A stretch of DNA of 64,000 bases, taken from NCBI RefSeq assembly GCF_007559005.1, contig NZ_CP041763.1, forward strand, positions 2,574,463 through 2,638,462, given 5' to 3'. Shown here piece after piece: positions 18,696 through 26,605 of this stretch. The stretch is from Gordonia zhaorongruii. Lineage in GTDB: Bacteria > Actinomycetota > Actinomycetes > Mycobacteriales > Mycobacteriaceae. Positions within the stretch are counted from its first letter, which is position 1. Every line of letters begins with the position of its first letter. The position numbers were made by a program, and so were the translations under genes. Below the pieces are notes generated by a model that was given only the letters and a program-made list of their open reading frames with translations, made no database searches and was not told the DNA's origin.

Positions 18696-19958
18696 TCAGT
18701 TCTGCGGCGCGAAGCCGGCGAGGGGGTTCTCGTCGCAGTCGCGCGACGGCGGGCGGGTCATCAGCGTGAGCGGTACGCCGCGCGAATGATCCTTATTGGC
18801 CGTCGGCTTGGACCGATCCCCTGCGAGCAGTTCCTCGCCGAAGCCCTGCACGCACTCCGGGTCGGGGCCGTCGAGCGGCAGTCCGGTGAAGAACTTGGCC
18901 GCCATGCAACCGCCGCGGCACGAGTCGAAGTGCTGGCACTTGGTGCACGCGCCCGCACTCTGCGGCTCGCGCAGTTCGGTGAACAGGTCGCTGCGCTGCC
19001 AGATCTCCTGGAATCCACCGTCCGACGTCACGTTGCCTGCGAGGAAGTTCTCGTGGATCGCGAACGGGCACGCGTACACGTCGCCGATCGGATCGATCAG
19101 GCACACGACACGGCCGGCACCGCACAGATTCAGGCCGGGCAGCCCGCCGCCGTTGCCGCTGTTGTCGAACGCCGAGAGGTGGAAGAACGAGTCGCCGGTG
19201 AGCACGCGGTCGCCGTGCGCGACGAGCCACTCGTAGAGCTCCTTCTGCTGCTCGGGCAGCGGATGCAGGTCGTCCCACACGTCGGCGCCGCGGCCGGACG
19301 GGCGCAGTCGCGTGATGCGCAGGGTGGCGCCGTACTTGTCGGCGAGCGCCTTGAAATCGTCCAGCTGGCTGACGTTCTCACGCGTCATGACAACGCTGAT
19401 CTTGGCGTCGCGGAACCCGGCGTTCGCCAGGTTCTCGAGCGCGCGAACGGCCATGTCGAACGAGCCCGGCCCGCGCACGTGATCGTTGACTTCGGCGGTG
19501 GCACCGTCGAGCGAGATCTGCACGTCGACGTAGTCGGACGCGGCGAGGCGGTCGGCGATCTCGGGCGTGATCCGCAGACCGTTGGTCGAGAACTTGACAC
19601 CCACCTGATGGCTGGTCGCATAGTCGACGAGCTCCCAGAAGTCCGGGCGCACCGTCGGCTCGCCGCCGCCGATGTTCACGTAGAACACCTGCATGCGCTG
19701 CAGTTCGTCGATGATCTCCTTGCACTGCTCGGTGCTCAGCTCACGCGGGTCGCGCTTGCCCGAGCTCGACAGGCAGTGCACACATGAGAGGTTGCACGCG
19801 TACGTGAGCTCCCAGGTGAGACAGATGGGGGCGTCGAGGCCCTTCTCGAACTGGTCGACGAGGCGTCCGACCTTCGGCGTCGCCGGTGTGGCGGGCAGAT
19901 CGAGAGGCGGGGTGGTCGACGGCAGGCCGAGTGCGGCCGGGGATTCCACGGTGGTCAC
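18696..19958 (-). CDS. mftC: Mycofactocin radical SAM maturase MftC
   Basis: 420 residues. The radical SAM cluster motif CNLSCVHC (Cys55, Cys59, Cys62) is followed by YVNIGGGEPTVRPDF (GGGEP SAM-binding motif). The SPASM domain in the C-terminal third has the expected cysteines: LCGAGRVVC, ACPFAIHENF, CTKCQHFDSCRGGCMA and a late PECVQG. MftC decarboxylates and cyclises the C-terminal Val-Tyr of MftA. The C-terminus is extended by about 40 residues after the SPASM domain. It follows mftB by 4 bases. Confidence 0.97.
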   Translation of the reverse strand: MTTVESPAALGLPSTTPPLDLPATPATPKVGRLVDQFEKGLDAPICLTWELTYACNLSCVHCLSSSGKRDPRELSTEQCKEIIDELQRMQVFYVNIGGGEPTVRPDFWELVDYATSHQVGVKFSTNGLRITPEIADRLAASDYVDVQISLDGATAEVNDHVRGPGSFDMAVRALENLANAGFRDAKISVVMTRENVSQLDDFKALADKYGATLRITRLRPSGRGADVWDDLHPLPEQQKELYEWLVAHGDRVLTGDSFFHLSAFDNSGNGGGLPGLNLCGAGRVVCLIDPIGDVYACPFAIHENFLAGNVTSDGGFQEIWQRSDLFTELREPQSAGACTKCQHFDSCRGGCMAAKFFTGLPLDGPDPECVQGFGEELLAGDRSKPTANKDHSRGVPLTLMTRPPSRDCDENPLAGFAPQN

Positions 19959-19962
19959 GGGG

Positions 19963-20328
19963 TCACTCCTGGGTTGCCGGGGCCGGGATGATCATTCCCG
20001 ACACGCAGAGCGCGGTGAGCGCCTGCAGGTACATCGGTCGGTCACCGTCGGCGATGCCTTCGGCCGCGATCGCGTCGTCGGCACTGGCATGGTCGGCGAG
20101 TTTCTGAACGAGCCCGACGACGGTGAGGTTCTTGAGGAACGACAGCTTGCGCGTTCCGAAGTGGTAGAGCAGGGCACCGAACGGCTCCGGGCGCAACGCC
20201 ACCTTGGGGTTGAGAACCCACGCGGCGGCCGGGTCGAAGACCGGACCTGCGGGTTCGGGGACTGGGGATGCGGGGTCGCTTCCGGCGGCCGTCCGGCCGC
20301 CGGAAGCGATGGTCGATGCGGTTGTCAT
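19963..20328 (-). CDS. mftB: Mycofactocin chaperone / RiPP recognition element MftB
   Basis: 121 residues from ATG 20328; the first base of this start is the last base of the mftA stop codon (TGATG), implying coupled translation. After a Pro/Ala-rich lead the PqqD-like recognition domain begins: AAAWVLNPKVALRPEPFGAL, then RKLSFLKNLTVVGLVQKLADH. MftB binds the MftA precursor and presents it to MftC. The frame is open to 20487, but that extension would overrun mftA. Confidence 0.93.
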   Translation of the reverse strand: MTTASTIASGGRTAAGSDPASPVPEPAGPVFDPAAAWVLNPKVALRPEPFGALLYHFGTRKLSFLKNLTVVGLVQKLADHASADDAIAAEGIADGDRPMYLQALTALCVSGMIIPAPATQE

Positions 20329-20420
20329 CAGTAGACGCCGCACATCCCGTCGATGGACACTTCTTCCACCAGCGACTCGGCGACGAGCTCGTCGTGAGTC
20401 TGGGCTGCCTGTTCGGCCAT
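20328..20420 (-). CDS. mftA: Mycofactocin precursor peptide MftA
   Basis: A 30-codon gene. It starts MAEQAAQTHDELVAESLVEE and ends with the conserved core SIDGMCGVY; the last two residues, Val-Tyr, become mycofactocin after MftC and MftE act. A strong ribosome-binding site (CAGGAGG) lies 9 bases before the ATG. It overlaps the mftB start by one base and heads the mftA-B-C run. Divergent mftR lies upstream, so the promoter is in the 143-base gap between 20420 and 20564. Confidence 0.95.
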   Translation of the reverse strand: MAEQAAQTHDELVAESLVEEVSIDGMCGVY

Positions 20421-20500
20421 GGAACCAACCTCCTGAATCAGATTCTTTTGTGGTTCGACTCACACTGTAATGGCACTGAGTGCACAATCACCAGGGGTTG

Positions 20501-20517
20501 GCCGAAATCAGTTCGGC
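20501..20517. promoter_or_regulatory. Candidate MftR operator / mftR promoter region
   Basis: Inverted repeat GCCGAA (20501-20506) and TTCGGC (20512-20517) in the gap between divergent mftA and mftR. A TACTAT hexamer overlaps its right side (20519-20524) and could be the -10 of mftR. Assignment to MftR is inference. Confidence 0.35.
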
Positions 20518-20563
20518 GTACTATCAGCGACCAGCAACGACGGCCGAAAAGAAGGCGAGACCG

Positions 20564-21211
20564 ATGACGCAAGCCGGACGCTCCGGCCCCCTGGGCGGCC
20601 GCCCCGCGGCCACCACGCGCGGCCGGTTGAGTTCGATCGCCATCGACTTGTTCACCACCCGCGGGTTCGACGAGACGAGCGTCGACGACATCGCAGCCGC
20701 CGCCGGAATCGCGCGCCGGACGCTGTTCCGGTACTACCCGTCGAAGAACTCGCTCGCGTGGGGCGAGTTCGACGACCACCTGCAGGGCCTGCGGAGCCTG
20801 CTGGCAGACACCCCGGACGACGTCCCCCTGGGCGAGAGCCTGCGCAATGCGCTCGTCAGGTTCAACGAGGTTCCCGACGACATCGTCGAGCAGCACCGCG
20901 GCCGGATGTCCCTGCTCTTGACGGTGCCCGCTCTGCAGGCGCACTCGATGCTGATGTACGCCGACTGGCGCCAGGTGATCGCCGAGCACTGCGCGCAGCG
21001 CCTGAACACCGAGCCCGGTGACCACCTCCCTCAGACCATCGCCTGGATCACGCTGGGGACTGCCTTGGCGGCTTACGATCAATGGCTGAAGGACCCCGGA
21101 TCCGACCTCGCGGAGCTGCTCGAAGCCGGCGGCGCCCTCCTCGTCGGAGGCGTCGACACTCCCGTCGGATCAGCTCCAGGCACCGACCACCGACCCACTC
21201 ATCGGGAGTGA
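20564..21211 (+). CDS. mftR: Mycofactocin system TetR-family regulator MftR
   Basis: 215 residues from ATG 20564. The HTH region reads LSSIAIDLFTTRGFDETSVDDIAAAAGIARRTLFRYYPSKNSLAWGEF split across residues about 25-72, matching the MftR subgroup, in which the recognition-helix end RTLFRYYPSK is typical. In Mycobacterium smegmatis MftR senses long-chain acyl-CoAs and represses the mft genes. It is divergent from mftA. The frame is open from 20480, but the ATG at 20564 has a purine-rich site before it (GAAGGCGAG). Confidence 0.92.
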   Translation: MTQAGRSGPLGGRPAATTRGRLSSIAIDLFTTRGFDETSVDDIAAAAGIARRTLFRYYPSKNSLAWGEFDDHLQGLRSLLADTPDDVPLGESLRNALVRFNEVPDDIVEQHRGRMSLLLTVPALQAHSMLMYADWRQVIAEHCAQRLNTEPGDHLPQTIAWITLGTALAAYDQWLKDPGSDLAELLEAGGALLVGGVDTPVGSAPGTDHRPTHRE

Positions 21212-21248
21212 CAGGTTCGCAGTCGGCGCAACCGCTGATATTCTGTGT

Positions 21249-21262
21249 TAGAACACGTTCTA
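21249..21262. promoter_or_regulatory. KstR-type operator upstream of kshB
   Basis: TAGAACACGTTCTA is a near-perfect palindrome (6-base arms TAGAAC/GTTCTA) and fits TNNAACNNGTTNNA, the KstR consensus. It lies 43 bases before the start of a gene known to belong to the KstR cholesterol regulon in Mycobacterium. Confidence 0.82.
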
Positions 21263-21305
21263 GTTTGCCTGGCTGATCCAGGCGAGAGGCGAAAAGGCCA
21301 CGTAC

Positions 21306-22364
21306 ATGACCGAACTGACCCCGCACAGCACGCGTAGCGCGATCCTCACGGTCGCCGAGGTGATCGACGAGACCGCCGACGCTCGCACCATCGTCTTCGA
21401 CGTTCCCGGCGTGCACTCCGATAAGTTCGCCGATTATCTGCCGGGACAGTTCCTCACTCTGCGCATCCCCAGTGACCGCACCGGGTCCGTGGCCCGCTGC
21501 TACTCGCTGTCGTCGGCGCCCAAGCACGACGACCGACCGCAGGTCACCGTCAAGCGCACGGTGGAGGGCTACGGATCCAACTGGATCTGCGACAACCTCG
21601 CCTCGGGTGTTCAGGTGGAGGCACTTCCGCCGTCCGGCGTCTTCACTCCGGACAACATCCACGCCCCGATGCTGCTGATCGCGGCCGGATCGGGCGTGAC
21701 CCCGGTGATGTCGATCCTCAAGACCGCCCTCGCCACCGGCACCGGTCCGATCACGTTCTTCTACGCCAACCGCAGCGAGAACGACGTGATCTTCGCCGCC
21801 GAGCTGCGCGCACTGCAGGACCGGCATCCTGGTCGGCTGAGCGTGATCCACTGGCTCGAATCGGTCCAGGGCCTCCCGTCCGAGAAGAAGCTCGCAACGC
21901 TGTTCGCGCCGATGGCACGCACGCACTCGGCGTACATCTGCGGACCGGGCCCGTTCATGGACGCCGTGCACGCAGGCCTGGCGAAGGCGAAGTTCGAGCA
22001 CCACAACGTGCACACCGAGCACTACAGCTCACTCTCCGGCGACCCCTTCGAGGACGTCGAGCTCGAGGAGGTCAGCGACGAGGAAGCCGCCGCCGCGGCA
22101 CAGGTCGAGGTGGAGCTCGACGGCGAGACCCACGAGCTGTCCTGGCCGCGATCCCGGACCCTCGTCGACGTCATGCTCGCCGCCGGACTGGACGCCCCGT
22201 ACTCCTGCAAGGAGGGCGAATGCGGTTCGTGCGCGTGCACTCTCGTCGAGGGCACCGTCGACATGGCGGTGACCGGCGCACTGGACCCCGACGACATCGA
22301 GGACGGCTACATCCTCGGGTGCCAGGCGCGTCCGACGTCCGACAAGCTGCAGATCGAGTTCTGA
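21306..22364 (+). CDS. kshB: 3-ketosteroid-9-alpha-hydroxylase reductase subunit KshB
   Basis: 352 residues. Domains in order: FAD-binding ferredoxin-reductase barrel with ARCYSLSSAP (near residue 60), NAD-binding domain with MLLIAAGSGVTPVMSIL and YICGPGPFMDAV, and a C-terminal plant-type [2Fe-2S] domain with ligands Cys301, Cys306, Cys309 and Cys339 (CKEGECGSC, then GC). It passes electrons from NADH to the KshA Rieske oxygenase, which opens the steroid nucleus. No kshA is in the window. A KstR-type box precedes it. Related ferredoxin reductases of other oxygenases are the main alternative. Confidence 0.85.
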   Translation: MTELTPHSTRSAILTVAEVIDETADARTIVFDVPGVHSDKFADYLPGQFLTLRIPSDRTGSVARCYSLSSAPKHDDRPQVTVKRTVEGYGSNWICDNLASGVQVEALPPSGVFTPDNIHAPMLLIAAGSGVTPVMSILKTALATGTGPITFFYANRSENDVIFAAELRALQDRHPGRLSVIHWLESVQGLPSEKKLATLFAPMARTHSAYICGPGPFMDAVHAGLAKAKFEHHNVHTEHYSSLSGDPFEDVELEEVSDEEAAAAAQVEVELDGETHELSWPRSRTLVDVMLAAGLDAPYSCKEGECGSCACTLVEGTVDMAVTGALDPDDIEDGYILGCQARPTSDKLQIEF

Positions 22365-22461
22365 CGCTGCCGGCGTCCGGTTGGTAATGCGGCGACGGTG
22401 AACGCGGCGGTGGCCATACGGCGTTGGTCTTGCAGCGGCACCCGGTCATACACTCGAAGCC

Positions 22462-22860
22462 ATGATCAACGAGCGGCTCTCCCGCATCTTGTCGGCGATC
22501 CTTCTGGTCCCCGGATTCCTGCACTTCATCATTCCGAAGCCGTTCGACGAGATCGTCCCCGAGGAGATCCCGCTCGATAAGCGCCAGCTGACCTACGCGT
22601 CCGGCGCGGCCGAAGTCGGCCTGGGTGTGGCCGTCCTCTTCCCGCGCACCCGTCGCACCGCCTCCGGACTCGCCGCACTGCTGTTCATCGCCGTGTTCCC
22701 GGCGAACGTCAACATGGTGCGACTGTGGGTGGACGAGAGTCCGCTCATGAAGTCGATCGCCTGGGCCCGGCTGCCGCTGCAGATTCCGCTGATCTGGCTC
22801 GCACTGCGCGTCCGGCGCGGCGCTCGCGCCACCGTCGGCGAGGCTCAGACCTCCGCGTAG
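22462..22860 (+). CDS. Small DoxX-like membrane protein
   Basis: 132 residues with three to four hydrophobic segments (about 8-24, 47-62, 67-82 and 98-117) and the sequence ASGAAEVGLGVAVLFPRTRR in the middle, as in small DoxX-family or related membrane proteins. No catalytic residues can be recognised and the function is unknown. Short intergenic DNA separates it from kshB, so it may be transcribed separately. It converges with alkD. Confidence 0.65.
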   Translation: MINERLSRILSAILLVPGFLHFIIPKPFDEIVPEEIPLDKRQLTYASGAAEVGLGVAVLFPRTRRTASGLAALLFIAVFPANVNMVRLWVDESPLMKSIAWARLPLQIPLIWLALRVRRGARATVGEAQTSA

Positions 22861-22867
22861 TCCGCGC

Positions 22868-23608
22868 TCACCGGACCCGCGGGATCCCGCGATAGTGCGT
22901 CTTCTGCTCGGCCGACATGCGTTCGACTGCGTAGGAGAGGGCCGTACGGCCCATCTCCCCTGAGTGCACTTCCAGATACCGCTCGAGCGCCTCCTGGCTC
23001 ACCCGCTTGCCCATCTCCCGGAGCATCCAGCCGAACGCTTTCTGGATCAGGTCACGATGGTCGGCTACGACGAGCGGCGCAACCGCGAGGATCGCGTCGG
23101 TGCGCCCGGCGCGCGTGAACGCGAACGTGCCGATGATGCCGACGCGGCGTTCCCACAGGTCGTCGGACGCCGCCCACTCCAGCAGCTCGGCGTAGCTGTC
23201 CTGCGACTGCAGCCAGGCACCGAGAATCGGGGCGGCCGAGGAGTCGACCAGGTCCCAGTTGTCGACGCGCCCGGCGCGCACCGCATTCCGGTACAGCGCG
23301 ACCCACGCCGCGCGGTCCGCACCGCGCGCACGGAAGTTCACCGTCGTTGTCAGCAACGCCAGCAGGCGGACCTCGTGGATCTCACTTGCCAGCAGTTCGG
23401 TGATCACCGCATCGGGCAGCCCGCGCAACTCCTTCGCGAGCGTGCGCAACTCCGGCACCCGAACACCGACGAACCGGTCGCCTTCCCCGTACTGACCGGG
23501 ACCGGTCTTGAAGAAGCGTCGCGCAGCGACAGCCTTCTCCTCGTCGCCCAGTTCGACGACCGCCGCGATCACCTCTGCAGCAGAGGAGTCCGCGTCGAAG
23601 CGGATCAC
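22868..23608 (-). CDS. AlkD-like DNA alkylation repair protein
   Basis: 246 residues of HEAT-like helical repeats. Family-typical parts are KTGPGQYGEGDRFVGVRVPE near residue 32 and DNWDLVDSSAAPILGAW (Asp and Trp in the DNA-facing groove) near residue 118, with IQKAFGWMLREMGK further on. AlkD glycosylases excise N3/N7-alkylated purines. The GTG start at 23608 overlaps the stop of the upstream reductase gene (GTGA), so it is translated as the second gene of an operon. Confidence 0.88.
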   Translation of the reverse strand: MIRFDADSSAAEVIAAVVELGDEEKAVAARRFFKTGPGQYGEGDRFVGVRVPELRTLAKELRGLPDAVITELLASEIHEVRLLALLTTTVNFRARGADRAAWVALYRNAVRAGRVDNWDLVDSSAAPILGAWLQSQDSYAELLEWAASDDLWERRVGIIGTFAFTRAGRTDAILAVAPLVVADHRDLIQKAFGWMLREMGKRVSQEALERYLEVHSGEMGRTALSYAVERMSAEQKTHYRGIPRVR

Positions 23609-24804
23609 CCGTCGAGAAGGGCGGAGATCGGCGTCGGAGTCAGCAGATGCTGCCGCGCCTTCATCAGCTTCCCGACCCGGCCTGCACCGACCACACCGGT
23701 CAGGATGCCGTCGCGGCTGTAGTAAGCGAGGAACTTGCGTCCGTCGTCGTCCACGACGTGCACGTCGTCGGCCGGGTTCGGCGAACCCAGCATCTGGATC
23801 TTCAGTCCGTACTGGTCGCTCCAGAAGTACGGGACGCTCTGGTGCGTTATCTCGTGGCCGACGATCTCCGCGGCAACGAGCGCCGCCTGATCCACGGTAT
23901 GGGTCCAGTGCTCGACGCGGTGGCGGTCGCCGTCCGCGTCGGACCAGTTGGCGCAGTCGCCGAGGGCGTACACGTCCGGGATGTCGGTGCGGCCGGAGGA
24001 GTTGCAGGCGATGCCGCCGCCGCTCTCCCGCGGAGCGATCTCGATCCCCGACCCCTCCAGGTAGTCGAGTTCGGGATAGCCGCCGATGCCGACAACCACC
24101 AGGTCGGCGTCCACCGACGAACCGTCCGCCAACTCGACTGAGGTGACCGCACCGTCGTCGGCGACGATCCGGTCGACGCCGACACCCGTGCGCACATCGA
24201 CATCGGCCTCGCGGTGCAACCGGGTGATCAGTTCGCCGATCGTCTCGCCCACCGCGGCGGCGAGCGGTGTCGGAGCGGGCTCGATCAAGGTCACCGGAAC
24301 CTCCAGCTTGCGGAGACTCGCGGCCACCTCGCAGCCGATGAAGCCCGCGCCGATGACGGCGGCACGGGACGCCTTCCCGGCTGCAGCGCGTACCGCCAGC
24401 GCATCCTCGATGGTGCGGATGACGTGCACCCCCGTGACCTCGTCGGCCACGCCGGGGAATCGTCTGGCCGCCAGACCAGTCGCCAGAACGAGAGTTCCGT
24501 AAGCGACGTCGCGACGTTCGCCGTCACGTTCGACGCTCACCGTGTGCGAGTCGGGATCGACCGCGACCACTCTGGACCCGGTCCGCAGATCGATGTTCTT
24601 CTCGGCGTAGAACTCCGCGGGCTTGAGGTCGACGCGCTCACTCTGACCGGTCACCACTTCCTTCGACAGCGGCGGGTGGTCGTACGGCGGATGGTCCTCG
24701 GCACCGAGCAGGATGACTCCGCCCTCGAAACCTGCGCCGCGCACACTCTCGGCCAGGCGCACTCCGCCGAGGCCGGCACCCACGATCACGATGGGGTCGT
24801 TCAT
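23605..24804 (-). CDS. FAD-dependent ferredoxin reductase (Rv0688-like)
   Basis: 399 residues. Two dinucleotide motifs: IVIVGAGLGGVRLAESV at the N-terminus (FAD) and AAVIGAGFIGCEVAASLR near residue 150 (NAD). The ATG-type motif LVLATGLAARRFPG lies between them and DVYALGDCANW near the C-terminus binds the FAD. These enzymes reduce small ferredoxins that feed P450s or ring oxygenases. From memory, M. tuberculosis has a similar reductase beside the mft genes, so its place here is likely ancestral. ATG 24804 follows GATAGAGAAGG. Confidence 0.85.
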   Translation of the reverse strand: MNDPIVIVGAGLGGVRLAESVRGAGFEGGVILLGAEDHPPYDHPPLSKEVVTGQSERVDLKPAEFYAEKNIDLRTGSRVVAVDPDSHTVSVERDGERRDVAYGTLVLATGLAARRFPGVADEVTGVHVIRTIEDALAVRAAAGKASRAAVIGAGFIGCEVAASLRKLEVPVTLIEPAPTPLAAAVGETIGELITRLHREADVDVRTGVGVDRIVADDGAVTSVELADGSSVDADLVVVGIGGYPELDYLEGSGIEIAPRESGGGIACNSSGRTDIPDVYALGDCANWSDADGDRHRVEHWTHTVDQAALVAAEIVGHEITHQSVPYFWSDQYGLKIQMLGSPNPADDVHVVDDDGRKFLAYYSRDGILTGVVGAGRVGKLMKARQHLLTPTPISALLDG

Positions 24805-24936
24805 CAATTCACCTTCTCTATCGGATTCGCTGCGCCGCACACCGGCTCGAGCTCGTCGGGGCCGCAGACGTCTACTGCGCAACGCCTTCCATGTCGGACT
24901 CTTCCATGGAGGCATCTCCCGGGCGGCATCGTCGGG

Positions 24937-24996
24937 CAACACCTACTGTGGCAACACCTGCTCGAGCAACACCTACTGGGGCGACACGTTCCCCAG
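24937..24996. repeat. 15-base tandem repeat at the 3' end of a Mce-associated gene
   Basis: Three 15-base units, CAACACCTACTGTGG (24937), CAACACCTGCTCGAG (24952) and CAACACCTACTGGGG (24967), then a decayed fourth. The stop codon of the gene ending at 24973 falls inside the third unit. Confidence 0.75.
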
Positions 24997-25491
24997 CCGC
25001 GCCAACAGCCACTCGTCATCAACTCTAGTCATCCAGGCCCACCGGGCCACACCGATTCTGGACGGCGACTCCCGATGCGCCCCAACGACGATCGTCTGAT
25101 CAGCGAAGACGAGGACCCGCGCCGAACCGTCCGTGGCACTGGTGACTCCGGCATCGGTGACCTCCACGGACATGGTCACGCGGGATGCGACGGCCGACGG
25201 GAACACGACGTCGGGCCCCCGCAGCGCGTAGTCAGCGGCGAGAGGTCCGGTGAGCGATGCGCGCGTCTCGGCGCGACGGCCCGCGCCGTCTTCCGGACTG
25301 AACGTCATCAGTGTCCGCACTGCGGCCGCGGCAGCTTCGGCGGGCGCCGAATCCGGTCGCTCCGGCGCGGCGCTCGCGCGCAGCGCCAGCACTCCGGCGA
25401 TCAGCGCGACGACGAGCGCGAGCACCACGACCACCGCCCACGACGTGAGTCGTCGCCGGTCGGCCGGCGGACGGTTACGCAGCCGAGTCAC
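24973..25491 (-). CDS. Mce-associated membrane protein, fourth of four
   Basis: 172 residues: a short basic N-terminus, one transmembrane helix (about 17-40) and an extracytoplasmic domain ending in DDEWLLARLGNV, the W-L-type end strand typical of Mce-associated (Mam) proteins. Mam proteins stabilise Mce lipid-transport complexes in mycobacteria. No yrbE or mce gene is in the window, so the partner is unknown. The GTG start overlaps the stop of the preceding paralogue (GTGA). A short tandem repeat replaces normal 3' sequence at its stop codon. Confidence 0.72.
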   Translation of the reverse strand: MTRLRNRPPADRRRLTSWAVVVVLALVVALIAGVLALRASAAPERPDSAPAEAAAAAVRTLMTFSPEDGAGRRAETRASLTGPLAADYALRGPDVVFPSAVASRVTMSVEVTDAGVTSATDGSARVLVFADQTIVVGAHRESPSRIGVARWAWMTRVDDEWLLARLGNVSPQ

Positions 25492-26093
25492 GACACGTTC
25501 TCCGTGTCGGCGACGAGCCAGCGCCCGCCGGATTCGGTCATGGTCACCAGCAGACTCACTCGCCGATCCTCCTGGCCGCCGCCGATGAGCGTCGGGTCGC
25601 CTGCCTGAGCGACGACCAGCACGTCGACCGAGCCGTCCCGCTCGGCGTCGACGCCGGCAGACACGATCGCACCGTCGGGCGCGGTCGGCAATCCCCCGAC
25701 GTACGCCGCCAACGCGTCGCGTCCCTTGCTGATCCGTTCGTGCTGCTCGCCGGTGCTGCCGTTCAGCACGTTCTGCACGTAGCCCGCGGGATCCGCGGGA
25801 TCGGGAGTGAGCATGCCGACGATCTGCTCGGAGGCCGAGCTCACCGCGGCGTCGCCATCGTCGATTCCCTCGCGGGCCGACCCCGCCGACATCCACGCCC
25901 ACACCCCGACGATCGCGGCGACGAGGGCCACGACGCACACGGCGATCACCGCCAGCCGCAGTGCCGCCGCACGGCGCCGGGCCCGCGCCCGCAGCGCCGG
26001 AGCCGCTGCGATCATCGCGGTCCGGTAGTCGCGGACCGCGGCGTCGTAGCGTTTCTGCGCCTGGGTCACCCGCTGGGGCCGCACGCCCGTCAT
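25488..26093 (-). CDS. Mce-associated membrane protein, third of four
   Basis: 201 residues. A long cytoplasmic N-terminal part (KRYDAAVRDYRTAMIAAAP, then an Arg-rich stretch) precedes a transmembrane helix (about 46-68). The outer domain has YVQNVLNGSTGEQHERI and ends RWLVADTENVS. It starts at ATG 26093, overlapping the previous gene by 4 bases (ATGA), and overlaps the next gene by 4 bases. It has the architecture of Mam proteins and is a diverged paralogue of its neighbours. Confidence 0.72.
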   Translation of the reverse strand: MTGVRPQRVTQAQKRYDAAVRDYRTAMIAAAPALRARARRRAAALRLAVIAVCVVALVAAIVGVWAWMSAGSAREGIDDGDAAVSSASEQIVGMLTPDPADPAGYVQNVLNGSTGEQHERISKGRDALAAYVGGLPTAPDGAIVSAGVDAERDGSVDVLVVAQAGDPTLIGGGQEDRRVSLLVTMTESGGRWLVADTENVS

Positions 26094-26605
26094 CGCAACT
26101 CGTCCAATCCGTTCACCAGCCACCGATCCCCTGATCGCGTGAGATTCGCCTGCACCGACGTGGTTCGGACTTCCGCCGGCCCCTGTTTCGGGGTGACGCT
26201 CACCCGCACCGTCGTCAGCACGACACCGGCGTCGGCATCCACGTCGACGACTGCGGTGCGCAGGGGCTCCCAGACGATCGACGCGATCTCGTCCGGAGGC
26301 CCGACTGCCAGCGCCGCCGACAGCGATCCCGCCAGTGGCGCAGCCAAGTGGTCCCGAGCCCGAAACCGGTCCTGCTTCCACGACTTCTCGTGCACGGTGA
26401 ACACGGCGGCCACGGCGGCCGGCGCCTGTTCGCGCAGTTCGTCAGCGCGCTCGCGCTCACCGACCGCGTCGGCACGCACCCCCAACGCGACGGCGCACAG
26501 TGCGAGCACCACGACCAGGACTGCCAGTGCCGCAGCGAGAGCGATCGCGGTGCGACGAGTGGGCGGCGCCTCCAATCGACGGACGATCCGGCGCGCGTCG
26601 ATCAC
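26090..26605 (-). CDS. Mce-associated membrane protein, second of four
   Basis: 171 residues: 17 basic residues, a transmembrane helix (about 18-42), then an outer domain with VFTVHEKSWKQDRFRARDHL and a final RWLVNGLDELR. The start is GTG 26605, overlapping the stop of the first Mam gene by 4 bases. The C-terminal RWLV pattern is shared with the third protein, supporting common descent. Function in lipid or sterol transport is inferred from the family. Confidence 0.72.
   Translation of the reverse strand: MIDARRIVRRLEAPPTRRTAIALAAALAVLVVVLALCAVALGVRADAVGERERADELREQAPAAVAAVFTVHEKSWKQDRFRARDHLAAPLAGSLSAALAVGPPDEIASIVWEPLRTAVVDVDADAGVVLTTVRVSVTPKQGPAEVRTTSVQANLTRSGDRWLVNGLDELR

Noticed and set aside
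21048-22022. 324-codon minus-strand frame over kshB and mftR
   Set aside because: Antisense shadow of kshB with Arg/Val-rich translation and no motif.
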